NCBI GenBank assembly: GCA_017461725.1
Contig: JAFTXG010000012.1
Location: 1 to 64,000 of the forward strand
Reading direction: 5' to 3'
Length of the DNA: 64,000 nucleotides
Origin: Lachnospiraceae bacterium
Lineage (GTDB): Bacteria > Bacillota > Clostridia > Lachnospirales > Lachnospiraceae
Under the pieces are notes generated by a model. That model searched no databases and was not told where the DNA came from. It was given only the letters and a program-made list of their open reading frames with translations. Position 1 is the stretch's first letter, and each line of letters opens with the position of its first letter. Shown in pieces: positions 17,912-26,149 of the stretch. The position numbers and the translations under genes were made by a program.

Positions 17912-18841
17912 ATGAACATAAACGATATTATGGCAAAAAGACGAACATTTTCCTTCGAGGTATTCCCTCCCAAATCCGACATCGGCATGGAAAAGCTGTG
18001 CAGAGAAGGTGGTGTCCTGGATAAATTATACACCTTAGCCCCCGACTATATTTCCTGCACCTACGGTTCAGGCGGCACCAACGTGGGCAAAAATCTGGAG
18101 GTCCTTGACTGCATCAAAAAATCCGGCAAGGCCACTCCCGTGACCCACTTCACCTGCATCGGAAACACCAAGGACGACATCCGCGAAAAGCTTCAGACAT
18201 ACCTGGACCACGGTGTGGATCATGTGCTGGCGCTGCGGGGTGACCTGCCCTTCGGCTGGACCGGCACCAACGGCGACTTCCGCTATGCCACCGAGCTGGT
18301 CAAGTTTATCCGCCGGGAGTTCGACGACAAGTTTACCATCGCCGTGGCAGGCTCCCCCGAGGGGCATGTACAGTGCCGCAGCCTGGAGGCGGACATCGCC
18401 GTGCTGAAGCAGAAGCAGGACAACGGCGCAGACTATGTGATTACCCAGCTCTGCTGGAATATGGACCAGTTCCGCCGCTGGATGGACGCGATCCGCAAGG
18501 CCGGTGTCACCATGCCCATCGACGTAGGAGTCATGCCCATCACCAGCATTGCCGGCACGCTGACCAACGCCCTGAGCCACAATGCCTGCGTCATGGACCG
18601 CAGACTCTGTGAGATCATCACCAAATACTGGATCTTCCCCAACCCCTACGATCCGGAGCCGCTGGACAAGTTCGCCGCTCAGAAGCGGGCAGACTTCCGC
18701 AAGGCCGGCCTGGACTACACTATAGAGCTGATCGATCAGTACCGGGCCTGTGATATCGCCGGCATCCATCTGTATGCCATGAACCGTTACGATGACGTGG
18801 CATATATTGCAAACAATTCCGGCATCGTGGATCTGGTGTGA
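17912..18841 (+). CDS. metF: 5,10-methylenetetrahydrofolate reductase
   Basis: 309 aa, full length for MetF. It reduces methylene-THF to methyl-THF, supplying the methyl group for methionine and, in acetogens, the Wood-Ljungdahl methyl branch. Visible hallmarks: TFSFEVFPPKSDIGME with the catalytic Glu, the FAD-barrel block DYISCTYGSGGTNVGKN, HFTCIGNTKDDI, HVLALRGDLPFG and ADYVITQLCWNMDQFRRW. Its end overlaps a frame that leads into the following carrier gene (about 45 bases apart), so the pair may be one transcript. The region is GC-richer at third positions than the lan island. Confidence 0.95.
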   Translation: MNINDIMAKRRTFSFEVFPPKSDIGMEKLCREGGVLDKLYTLAPDYISCTYGSGGTNVGKNLEVLDCIKKSGKATPVTHFTCIGNTKDDIREKLQTYLDHGVDHVLALRGDLPFGWTGTNGDFRYATELVKFIRREFDDKFTIAVAGSPEGHVQCRSLEADIAVLKQKQDNGADYVITQLCWNMDQFRRWMDAIRKAGVTMPIDVGVMPITSIAGTLTNALSHNACVMDRRLCEIITKYWIFPNPYDPEPLDKFAAQKRADFRKAGLDYTIELIDQYRACDIAGIHLYAMNRYDDVAYIANNSGIVDLV

Positions 18842-18885
18842 TGGTATTATTCTGCAAACAAACTGACAACAAACGAGGACATCCC

Positions 18886-20394
18886 ATGAAAAACACTTCC
18901 GAAACTTCCGCTCAGGCCCCTTCCACCGGTCTGAATATCAGCGCCAAATCATTCCTTGCAGCGATAGTCATTCTTTTGGCGCTGATGATCACCGCCTACG
19001 TACTGACCTTTGTCATCCCCGGCGGGGAATATGCGCGTGTCGAGGAGAACGGCCAGGAGCTGATTGTAAACGGCAGCTACACTCCCACAGAGGGCGGTAT
19101 CTCCCTCGTCAAATGGCTGCTCTCACCTTTTCTGGTGCTGGGCGCGGCCGGAAATATGACCATCATCGCGGTCATCGTCTTTCTGCTGGTCATCGGCGGT
19201 ATCTTCCACAGTCTGGATAAGAGCGGCCTGATGAACTACATGCTGGAAAAGATCGGGCACCGCTTCCGGAACAGCAAATATCAGATGCTGGCTCTGGTGT
19301 CCCTGTTTTTTATGGCCATGGGTGCCTTCGTGGGCAGCTTCGAGGAATGCGTCCCCATGATCCCGTTGGCGGTGGCGCTGGCCATCTCCATGGGCTGGGA
19401 TGCCCGCATCGGCATGGGCATGAGCCTGCTGGCGGTGGGCTGCGGCTTCGCCTCCGGCGTGTGTAATCCCTTCACCGTGGGCGTGGCACAGGAGCTGGTG
19501 GGACTTCCCATGTTCTCCGGAATGAGCCTGCGACTGATCTCCTTCGTGCTGATCTATGGTCTGCTGATGGGATTTCTGGTATATCACGCGAAGAAACTGG
19601 ATAAGGCTGCTGCATTTTCCTCAGCTACGACGCTGGCAACCGGATCCGCTGTCGATAACAAAGTTTCCGTTTCCTCTGCGGCATCCTCAGCTGATTCGAC
19701 TTCCTCCACTCAGGATTCCTCCGTCTTCAAATCCAACGCCCTGCTGGATAAGGGCCTTATCGTCTTTGCCTCCATTCTGGGCGCAGGTATTCTGATGATT
19801 CTCTGCTCCGCCTTTGTGCCCTTTCTTCAGGGTATCCTGATGCCGCTGATCGCCGTGATCTTTCTGGCTGCCGGAGTCTCCTCCTGTCTGGTCTGTGGCA
19901 TGAAGAAAAAAGAATTGGGAAAGAATTTTATCGACGGTGCGACCAGCATTTTCCCAGCGGTCCTGCTGATCCTCATGGCCAGCTCCATCAAATATACGCT
20001 GGCGGAGGCAAAGATTCTGGACACGATCCTTTACTATCTAACCGGGCTGATCACCGAACTGCCCTCGGGCGTATCCATTCTGTTTGTATATCTCTGCACC
20101 CTGGTGATGAACTTCTTCATCCCCTCCGGCTCCGCCAAGGCATTCCTGCTGATGCCGCTGATGGCTCCGCTGTCCGACCTGTGCGGATTCTCCCGCCAGC
20201 TGGCGGTGGTGGCGTACGCCTTCGGCGACGGCTTCAGCAACCTGTTCTACTGCACCAATCCGGTGCTGCTGATCGGGCTGGGCCTTTCCGGCATCAGCTA
20301 TGGCAAGTGGGTGAAATGGAGCCTGCCGTTCCAGCTCATGGTGTTGGCGGTGACCTGCGCAATGCTGCTGGTGGGGGCTGCGGTGGGATATTGA
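18886..20394 (+). CDS. YfcC-family C4-dicarboxylate/ion carrier
   Basis: 502 aa from the ATG at 18886 (GAGG eight bases upstream). About 11-12 membrane segments in two halves of the DcuC/YfcC (ion transporter superfamily) fold; conserved stretches include YVLTFVIPGGEYARVE, GAFVGSFEECVPMIPLAVAL and, in the second half, MNFFIPSGSAKAFLLMPLMA and YAFGDGFSNLFYCTNPVLLI. A hydrophilic Ser/Thr-rich insert of about 45 residues (AVDNKVSVSSAASSADSTSS and onward) separates the halves. The substrate is not known. It follows metF on the same strand. Confidence 0.8.
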   Translation: MKNTSETSAQAPSTGLNISAKSFLAAIVILLALMITAYVLTFVIPGGEYARVEENGQELIVNGSYTPTEGGISLVKWLLSPFLVLGAAGNMTIIAVIVFLLVIGGIFHSLDKSGLMNYMLEKIGHRFRNSKYQMLALVSLFFMAMGAFVGSFEECVPMIPLAVALAISMGWDARIGMGMSLLAVGCGFASGVCNPFTVGVAQELVGLPMFSGMSLRLISFVLIYGLLMGFLVYHAKKLDKAAAFSSATTLATGSAVDNKVSVSSAASSADSTSSTQDSSVFKSNALLDKGLIVFASILGAGILMILCSAFVPFLQGILMPLIAVIFLAAGVSSCLVCGMKKKELGKNFIDGATSIFPAVLLILMASSIKYTLAEAKILDTILYYLTGLITELPSGVSILFVYLCTLVMNFFIPSGSAKAFLLMPLMAPLSDLCGFSRQLAVVAYAFGDGFSNLFYCTNPVLLIGLGLSGISYGKWVKWSLPFQLMVLAVTCAMLLVGAAVGY

Positions 20395-20491
20395 GACGGT
20401 AAGTGTAACCTTTCTGCTGTTTTATCGGCTATATGAGTGACGAGACAATCCGTGATAAACGAGTGTTTTTCGGCACAAAAAGGAGCCTTCC

Positions 20492-21112
20492 ATGAAAAAC
20501 AAACGAACAGCGAAATCAAACCATTTGCCTTTATTCCTTATCATCACTGTACTACTCGGTAGTCTGGGACTGTGGCTGCTCATATCCTCAACTGATCATC
20601 CATCTCCCAAAAGAATCTCTGCACCGCAGATACATTCCGGCGAATTACCCAACATTCATGGGCCCTCTGAAGCCGAGAACCTCATCAATACCAGCTCCAT
20701 TATCATAAAGGGTGCAATCACTGACGTCGAGTACCTTCAGTTCTCCGACCAAAGAGACAAGCAATCCTGGTTTCTCACCTGCTTCGTCCTATCGGTGGAG
20801 GAAGTGATCCGCGGCGAGCTCCAGACTTCTGAAGTGCGCGTTGTCTCAGCTGCAGCCTTCACAGGAATCAATCCCTCTGACTATGTGTGCAATCCACTGG
20901 TTGCACACTGCGGTATAGGTACCTCAGGACTTTTCGAGCTTGCTCAGCCCGCCGCAGGTACCGCCTGGACCATTAACGGCAACTCCGTCTCCGCCTCCAC
21001 ATACGGCGACTTCTGCACGATGACTCACTATCGTGTTGACGATGTCACAGGCACACTGTATATCATGCCCTGGAACAGAGATCTGGGAATTACCGTGAAA
21101 GAACTGCAATAG
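20492..21112 (+). CDS. Membrane-anchored extracellular protein of unknown function
   Basis: 206 aa; ATG preceded by AAAGGAG six bases upstream. A signal-anchor spans about residues 12-33 (PLFLIITVLLGSLGLWLLIS). The rest, from IIIKGAITDVEYLQFSD through FVLSVEEVIRGELQTSEVRV, resembles small beta-barrel/OB-like extracellular proteins of Firmicutes in which a secreted domain begins with a 'stress of covering/exposure' type strand pair; I cannot name the family with confidence. Cys residues at CNPLVAHCG could form a disulfide. Confidence 0.55.
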   Translation: MKNKRTAKSNHLPLFLIITVLLGSLGLWLLISSTDHPSPKRISAPQIHSGELPNIHGPSEAENLINTSSIIIKGAITDVEYLQFSDQRDKQSWFLTCFVLSVEEVIRGELQTSEVRVVSAAAFTGINPSDYVCNPLVAHCGIGTSGLFELAQPAAGTAWTINGNSVSASTYGDFCTMTHYRVDDVTGTLYIMPWNRDLGITVKELQ

Positions 21113-21131
21113 GACTTTTCTGCTTCACTCT

Positions 21132-21185
21132 ACCACTGGTTTACTTCTCCTCACTAAACCACTGGTGGGTGTATTTTCTTTTTCT
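21132..21185 (+). terminator. Inverted repeat, probable terminator
   Basis: ACCACTGGTTTA (21132-21143) and TAAACCACTGGT (21155-21166) pair at 11 of 12 positions and are followed by GGGTGTATTTTCTTTTTCT. Position just after the stop of the preceding gene fits a terminator; the tail is not a pure U-run. Confidence 0.45.
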
Positions 21186-21218
21186 AATTATCTATACTGA
21201 AAACGAAAGGAGGCACTT

Positions 21219-21842
21219 ATGGACCAAACAAAAATCGGAAGATTTATTGCCGACTGCAGAAAAAAATCAAATTTAACACAAATGCAGCTGGCAGAAAAAC
21301 TGGGTATCACCGACAAAGCAATATCCAAATGGGAAAGAGGCATGGCAATGCCCGATTCTTCTATCATGCTTGAACTCTGTGATATCCTTTGCATCAGTGT
21401 AAACGAACTATTAAGTGGGGAGAAAATCAGTATGGAAAACAGTAATCAGAAAAATGAGCAGCTTTTGCTCGATTTGGCGAAAGAAGTAGAACGAAAAAAC
21501 AAAACAATCTGGACTTCTATGTGGGTCATTATGGGTGTAAGCATGACAGCCCTGTTTGCAGGTATCTTCATTTCTTCACTCTTGATACCCGAAGGCATTT
21601 GGCAGCTTGTCATAATTTTGGGAATTTGCATCTTGTTTTTAGTACCGTGCTTTTATGCATTAAAGCTTGAGGTAAGTGTAGGTGCTTACAAGTGCAAAAA
21701 TTGCGGTCACGAAATTGTGCCCACCTATTCAGCAGCACTGTGGGCGATGCATAGAGGAACTACTCGTCACTTAAAGTGTCCCAAATGCAACAAACGCACT
21801 TGGTGCAAAAAAGTATTGAAGAAGGAAATTTCCAATTTATAG
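21219..21842 (+). CDS. XRE regulator fused to membrane segments and a zinc ribbon
   Basis: 207 aa; ATG with GGAGG upstream. Residues 1-66 are a standard HTH_3 domain (IGRFIADCRKKSNLTQMQLA, AISKWERGMAMPDSSIM). After a linker there are two membrane segments (about 96-145: MWVIMGVSMTALFAGIFISS and LVIILGICILFLVPCFYAL) and a C-terminal zinc ribbon with two Cys pairs (YKCKNCGHEIVP and LKCPKCNKRTWCKK). This architecture is common in Clostridia; it suggests a membrane-tethered DNA-binding protein, with the ribbon perhaps acting as a sensor. Its target is unknown. Confidence 0.85.
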   Translation: MDQTKIGRFIADCRKKSNLTQMQLAEKLGITDKAISKWERGMAMPDSSIMLELCDILCISVNELLSGEKISMENSNQKNEQLLLDLAKEVERKNKTIWTSMWVIMGVSMTALFAGIFISSLLIPEGIWQLVIILGICILFLVPCFYALKLEVSVGAYKCKNCGHEIVPTYSAALWAMHRGTTRHLKCPKCNKRTWCKKVLKKEISNL

Positions 21843-21857
21843 GGCTGACAATAAAGA

Positions 21858-21923
21858 AAGGGAGTGTTGCACACTCAATGTCAACAGGCTAAGCATTGAC
21901 ATTGGTTATACAGCACTCCCCTT
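21858..21923. terminator. Nested inverted repeat between convergent genes
   Basis: AAGGGAGTG (21858-21866) pairs with CACTCCCCTT (21914-21923), and inside it CAATGTCAA (21876-21884) pairs perfectly with TTGACATTG (21896-21904). The double stem with T/A flanks lies between the converging XRE gene and DUF436 gene and probably terminates both. Confidence 0.6.
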
Positions 21924-21969
21924 TTCCTTATAACATCTTTTCCTTATAACATCTTTTCCCTATAACATC
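21922..21969. repeat. Three tandem 16-bp repeats across the DUF436 stop codon
   Basis: TTTTCCTTATAACATC occurs at 21922-21937 and 21938-21953 exactly and at 21954-21969 with one change. The third copy contains the last codons and stop of the minus-strand DUF436 gene, so the gene's end has been duplicated twice downstream. Each extra unit carries on the minus strand a ribosome-site-like AAGG followed by ATG-TTA-TAA. Confidence 0.9.
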
Positions 21970-22505
21970 TCTTCGTCATAAACCGCTCTCACACCGCCGA
22001 TAAACTTCGGACGAGTGCGGGCGGCAATCACCATCGCCTCTCCTATCCGGTTATTTTCCAGACGCACCGGAACAGCCACCTTCTTCAGGTGCATACCGAT
22101 CAGCGTAAAACCGATATCAATGCCGGCATCCGCCTTGATCTCCTCGACAGCCACCGGATCGTTAAAATGCGCATACGCCTGGGTCGCCATGGAGCCTCCC
22201 GCCTTGGGCTGCGGCACCACATTTACGATCTCCGCAAAGGGCACAGCCTCCCGCTCGACGATGATCGCACGGTTCAGATGCTCGCAGCACTGCACCGCCA
22301 GATACAGTCCGTTCTGAGCAGCATATTCATGGAGCGCCTCAAAAACCACCTTAGCAGTCTCGGGGCTGGAGTTTGTTCCAATCTTCGAGCCGATGATCTC
22401 ACTGGTAGAACAGCCGACCACTACGATATCTCCGCGCTTCAGCTTAGCCTTCAGGCTGAGCTCCTCCATCACAGCCGTGGCCTGCAGATATAACTCATTG
22501 TCCAT
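21960..22505 (-). CDS. DUF436 / TIGR01440 family protein (YwlG-like)
   Basis: 181 aa, the usual size. Characteristic stretches are GDIVVVGCSTSEIIGSKIGT, AVQCCEHLNRAIIVEREAV and DIGFTLIGMHLKKVAVPVRL. The family is widespread in Firmicutes, has no established biochemical function and is related by fold to aminoglycoside-type binding proteins only loosely. No operon partner: it is separated from lysA by a 120-base inverted repeat. The last codons lie within a tandem repeat array. Confidence 0.85.
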   Translation of the reverse strand: MDNELYLQATAVMEELSLKAKLKRGDIVVVGCSTSEIIGSKIGTNSSPETAKVVFEALHEYAAQNGLYLAVQCCEHLNRAIIVEREAVPFAEIVNVVPQPKAGGSMATQAYAHFNDPVAVEEIKADAGIDIGFTLIGMHLKKVAVPVRLENNRIGEAMVIAARTRPKFIGGVRAVYDEEML

Positions 22506-22539
22506 TATGGTCTTCTCCTATCTATGGTGTTACGCCTTG

Positions 22540-22659
22540 ACACACAAATCGCAAATGGGCGTGTGAAAAAACATTCAAATTCATTTCTCGGGTTTATTCC
22601 GGTTGGCTTTCATAAGTTCAAAACCGTCGTTTTTTCACGCTCCATTTACCCTGTGTGTT
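22540..22659. repeat. 120-bp imperfect inverted repeat
   Basis: The ends ACACACAAATCGCAAATGG and GCGTGTGAAAAAAC pair with GTTTTTTCACGCTCCATTT and ACCCTGTGTGT, leaving a ~55-base interior. It lies just after the lysA stop and fills the gap to the next gene. It could be a terminator-like hairpin or a small non-autonomous repeat element; a genome-wide copy count would decide. Confidence 0.55.
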
Positions 22660-23953
22660 ACATATCATTCAAAATCAGATCCGCAAAGCTTTCTCTTCTC
22701 ACGCCCACATACTCCCGATCCTTCGCCAGCATGATCACCGGCGGTCTGGGGATACGATTGTAGTTGGATGCCATGGAGTAATTGTAAGCTCCGGTGGTCA
22801 GCACCGCCAGGATGTCTCCGCGCACCGGCTTGGGAATATTTACGTTCTCCTGGATCAGATCCCCACTCTCGCAGCATCTGCCCGCGATGGTGCAGTTGAA
22901 ATCTGCCTCCTCTGTTGCCCGGTTAGCCAAAATAACGGTGTAGGGGGACTCGTAAAGGGTATATCTGGGGTTGTCCGGCATACCGCCGTCGATGGATGCG
23001 TAGTTTTTAAAGCCCGGGATCACCTTGGTTCCGCCCACGGTGTACAGGGTCAATCCTGCGTCAGCCACGATACTGCGGCCCGGCTCCATCAGAATGGTGG
23101 GCATCCGAATGCCCAACTCCGCACATGTCTTCGCCACCAGCGCACCGATACCTCTGATATTCTCCGCGTAGTCGATCTCCGGGTGCCCCTCAATGTAGCG
23201 GACACCCATGCCGCCGCCCAGATTGATCTCTGCAGCTTCGTATCCGTACTTTTCCTTCATCTGCGCCGCAAACTTCAGCATGATCACCGCCGCGTCACAG
23301 AAAGGCTCATACTCAAATATCTGAGAGCCGATGTGGCAGTGGTAACCGCAAAGCGCAATATTTTTCTTTTGAAGCACGACACCGACAGCCGCCTCAGCCT
23401 GTCCAGTCTCAATGCCCACGCCAAACTTGGAATCCACCCGCCCGGTATTGATCTTCTGCTGGGTGTGAGGGTCGATGCCCGGTGCCAGGCGAAGTAAAAT
23501 CTTCTGGACAATCCCGCGCTTGCCTGCCTCAGCGTCGATGGCCTCCAACTCCTCCATATTGTCGCAGACAAAATGGCCCATGTGATGATCCATGGCGAAA
23601 CGGATATCCTCGTCGGTTTTATTATTTCCGTGGAAGTAAGCCTCCTCCAGAGGGAAGCCCGCTGCCACCGCCGTGTACAGCTCGCCAGAGGACACAATGT
23701 CCACGCCCATGCCCTCTTCCTTCATGATCTCATAGAGCCGCTTAAAGCACAGTGACTTACTGGCAAACAGCGGGTGGGAAGCACCGCCGAAGCTCTCCTT
23801 CATGGCCGCCTTGTAGATGCGGCACTTCTCGCGGATCTTCTCCTCGTCCACAAAGTAGGCGGGGGTGCCGTAGGTTTTGGCCAGCTCCACCGTATCTCTG
23901 CCGGCAAAGGTCAGATGGCCGACAGCATTTATGCCCAAATTATTGCAAATCAT
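22658..23953 (-). CDS. lysA: Diaminopimelate decarboxylase
   Basis: 431 aa. Catalyses the last step of lysine synthesis, decarboxylating meso-diaminopimelate with PLP. The PLP-binding Lys lies in PLFASKSLCFKRLYEI (the common form is YAxKAN, so this is a divergent version), followed by YFHGNNKTDEDIRFAMDH, HCHIGSQIFEYEPF, the glycine loop INLGGGMGVRY, MEPGRSIVADAGLTLYTVG and the C-terminal CCESGDLIQ with the active-site Cys of the partner subunit. GAGGAGG lies five bases before the ATG. Last gene of the riboswitch-controlled dapA-dapB-lysA operon; only ten bases separate it from dapB. Confidence 0.95.
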   Translation of the reverse strand: MICNNLGINAVGHLTFAGRDTVELAKTYGTPAYFVDEEKIREKCRIYKAAMKESFGGASHPLFASKSLCFKRLYEIMKEEGMGVDIVSSGELYTAVAAGFPLEEAYFHGNNKTDEDIRFAMDHHMGHFVCDNMEELEAIDAEAGKRGIVQKILLRLAPGIDPHTQQKINTGRVDSKFGVGIETGQAEAAVGVVLQKKNIALCGYHCHIGSQIFEYEPFCDAAVIMLKFAAQMKEKYGYEAAEINLGGGMGVRYIEGHPEIDYAENIRGIGALVAKTCAELGIRMPTILMEPGRSIVADAGLTLYTVGGTKVIPGFKNYASIDGGMPDNPRYTLYESPYTVILANRATEEADFNCTIAGRCCESGDLIQENVNIPKPVRGDILAVLTTGAYNYSMASNYNRIPRPPVIMLAKDREYVGVRRESFADLILNDM

Positions 23954-23963
23954 GGAATCCTCC

Positions 23964-24713
23964 TCACTCCGCCGCCATCATGTCCTGCATATTGTACAGG
24001 CCTGCGGGCTGCTTCACCAGAAATGCCGCCGCGCTGAGAGCTCCCTCGGCGAACAGCGCTCTGTCCTTGGCCTCGTGCTTCAGGGTGATCACCTCGTTGT
24101 CGGTGGAGATCAATATTTCGTGCTCACCCACCACATTGCCCATGCGCAGGGAATGGATGCCAATCTCATTTTTGGTACGCTTTCCGTTCTCGTGACGGCC
24201 GATCACATACTCCGCGTCAGCGCGAACCAGCTTGATTCGGTCAGCCAGAAGCAGCGCAGTTCCGCTGGGAACATCCAGCTTGCGATTGTGGTGCTTCTCG
24301 ATGATCTCGATATCCGCATCGGGGAACATCTTCGCCGCCTTCTCAGCCAGAGAGGCTAACACCGCCACACCCAGTGACATATTGTAGGAGAAAAATACCG
24401 GGATCTCTGCCGCCGCAGCCTTGATCAGCGCCTTCTCGTCCTCGGTATGACCGGTGGTGGCGATCACCACCGGCAGTTTTCTCTTCTTCGCATATTCCAG
24501 CAGTCCGGCAGTCACTGTATGATGCGTGAAATCGATCACACAGTCCGCGGGACCTTCGTACTCATCCAGAGACTTTGCCACCGCACAGCCGGTCACATTG
24601 CAGCCGTTGATATCCACTGCCGCTGCCATCTCTGCGCCGCGCATTCCGGCCTGAGCCATCCTGATCACTTCGTTGCCCATGCGGCCGCCGGCGCCGTTAA
24701 CGATTATCTTCAT
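23964..24713 (-). CDS. dapB: 4-hydroxy-tetrahydrodipicolinate reductase
   Basis: 249 aa. Reduces hydroxy-tetrahydrodipicolinate to tetrahydrodipicolinate with NAD(P)H. The Rossmann motif is IVNGAGGRMGNEVIRMAQ, a second nucleotide contact is VVIATTGHTEDE, and the catalytic region is IIEKHHNRKLDVPSGTALLL. Its ATG overlaps the dapA stop by four bases (ATGA), so translation is coupled. Confidence 0.95.
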   Translation of the reverse strand: MKIIVNGAGGRMGNEVIRMAQAGMRGAEMAAAVDINGCNVTGCAVAKSLDEYEGPADCVIDFTHHTVTAGLLEYAKKRKLPVVIATTGHTEDEKALIKAAAAEIPVFFSYNMSLGVAVLASLAEKAAKMFPDADIEIIEKHHNRKLDVPSGTALLLADRIKLVRADAEYVIGRHENGKRTKNEIGIHSLRMGNVVGEHEILISTDNEVITLKHEAKDRALFAEGALSAAAFLVKQPAGLYNMQDMMAAE

Positions 24714-25600
24714 TTGATTGCCCCCTGCTTGCGCATTTCATTAAGCAACACCTGCCTGTGTGCCTCCTCCATGGAAGTCAGCGGCAGTCTCAGGTAATCC
24801 TCGCAGTATCCCATCGCTGCCATCGCCGCCTTCACGGGGATCGGATTTACCTCACAGAACAGTGCATTGATCAGGGGAAGCATCTCCATCTGCATCGCTG
24901 CGGCACCCTTCACATCGCCCTTCAGCATCTTCTGGCACAGCTCCACCGTCTTGGCGGGAAGCACGTTGGACAGCACGGAGATCACACCCTTTCCGCCCAT
25001 GGACATGATCGGCACGATCTGGTCGTCGTTTCCTGAATAGATGTCCAGCTTGTCGCCCACCAGGGAAGCGGTCTCCACAACGCTGGAGATATTTCCGTTG
25101 GCCTCCTTGATGCCCGCGATCATGGGATGATCAGCCAGCTTCGCGTAGGTGGAGGGCAGAATGTTCACGCCGGTTCTGGAGGGAACATTGTAGAGAATCA
25201 GAGGCTTGGTGCTATTGTCCGCGATGGTCTCAAACATCTTGATCAGACCATTCTGGGTAGCCTTGTTGTAATAAGGGGTGACCACCAGCATACCGTCAGC
25301 GCCTGCGTCGCAGCTGAACTTGGTCAGGTCCACCGCGTAAGCGGTGTCGTTGGAACCGGTTCCTGCAATGATCGGCACGCGGCCTGCTGCCACCTCCACG
25401 GAATAGCGGATCACCTCGCGGTGTTCCTCATCGGTCAATGTGGACGCCTCTCCTGTGGTTCCACAGATAACCAGTGCATTTATCCCTTCATCGATCTGCC
25501 AGTTGATCAGTCTCTCCAGCTGTGCGTAATTTACGCCGGACTCGTCAAGCGGAGTCACCAGTGCTGTGGCTGCTCCTTCAAAAATAGGTTTTGTTCTCAT
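24710..25600 (-). CDS. dapA: 4-hydroxy-tetrahydrodipicolinate synthase
   Basis: 296 aa TIM-barrel aldolase condensing pyruvate with aspartate semialdehyde, the first committed step toward DAP and lysine. Seen are the substrate loop ALVICGTTGEASTLTDEEH, the catalytic Tyr in LILYNVPSRTGVNI and the Schiff-base Lys in MIAGIKEANGNISSV. AGGAGG lies before the start. The gene is preceded by a lysine riboswitch with its own terminator, so lysine represses dapA, dapB and lysA together. Confidence 0.97.
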   Translation of the reverse strand: MRTKPIFEGAATALVTPLDESGVNYAQLERLINWQIDEGINALVICGTTGEASTLTDEEHREVIRYSVEVAAGRVPIIAGTGSNDTAYAVDLTKFSCDAGADGMLVVTPYYNKATQNGLIKMFETIADNSTKPLILYNVPSRTGVNILPSTYAKLADHPMIAGIKEANGNISSVVETASLVGDKLDIYSGNDDQIVPIMSMGGKGVISVLSNVLPAKTVELCQKMLKGDVKGAAAMQMEMLPLINALFCEVNPIPVKAAMAAMGYCEDYLRLPLTSMEEAHRQVLLNEMRKQGAIK

Positions 25601-25719
25601 GTTCTATCCTCCTGATTTATATGGTTTCCGACTATACCGCCGATTGCAAATACGTCTGTTGGTGAGCAAGCTCCCCACAGCCGATTTGAATCGTCTGTGC
25701 ATGACTCATTGCCATCGCG

Positions 25720-25753
25720 AAAATTAAGGGCCGATGCATACACATCGACCCTC
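25720..25753 (-). terminator. Riboswitch-controlled terminator
   Basis: On the minus strand AGGGTCGATGTG-TATG-CATCGGCCCT (one G-U pair) is followed by TAATTTT. It lies between the lysine aptamer and dapA, about 120 bases before the start codon, and is the expression platform expected to form when lysine is bound. Confidence 0.75.
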
Positions 25754-25785
25754 TGAAAGCTTGCAAAATATCATCGCTTGCCCAC

Positions 25786-25945
25786 AGATAGCTCTCCGCA
25801 TATGCGACAACCACACGGATATTCTCCGTGAAGCCAGTACAGTCTTTCGCCTCGACCGTCTTCGGCAACGACCCCTTTCCCGTCTGCCAGCCCTGCGAAG
25901 GCCCTTCCCAGCAAACAGTACTGATGGTGCGATGCACCTCTACCT
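25786..25945 (-). ncRNA. Lysine riboswitch (L box)
   Basis: The minus-strand leader of dapA carries the L-box landmarks in order: AGGTAG (25940-25945) at the 5' side of P1, GAGGTGC, a CAGTACTG block, GGGAAAGGGG, the invariant GCCGAAG, GAGGCGAAAG, ACTGTACTGG, and a closing CTATCT (25786-25791) that pairs with the first element. It is followed by the terminator at 25720-25753. The consensus promoter at 26002-26030 gives a start just upstream. Lysine binding should switch off dapA-dapB-lysA. Assigned by eye against the known consensus. Confidence 0.85.
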
Positions 25946-26001
25946 ATGTATGTTATATTTGATTGCGAGGTGAAGCACAGCGCAATCATCTTTCTATGTT
26001 G

Positions 26002-26030
26002 AATGTAACACAGAAATCTCTATACGTCAA
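26002..26030 (-). promoter_or_regulatory. Promoter of the lysine riboswitch/dapA operon
   Basis: Minus strand TTGACG (26025-26030), 17-base spacer, TACATT (26002-26007). Predicted start near 25995, about 50 bases before the aptamer. The ~120 bases between this promoter and the asd stop (26031-26149) hold no recognisable feature. Confidence 0.75.
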
Positions 26031-26149
26031 TATTTATCTTCTAGATTCGCGTTCTAAAGCGCCAATTCAGCCCTCTATACATTTCCATGCAGGAAACCTT
26101 TCTGAGATGACTGCTTCAATGGCCTTGTGGCTGAACTGTCACAACAATT

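Noticed and set aside
25632-25989. Short frames across the dapA leader
   Set aside because: This region is a structured lysine riboswitch RNA with terminator; the frames are chance.
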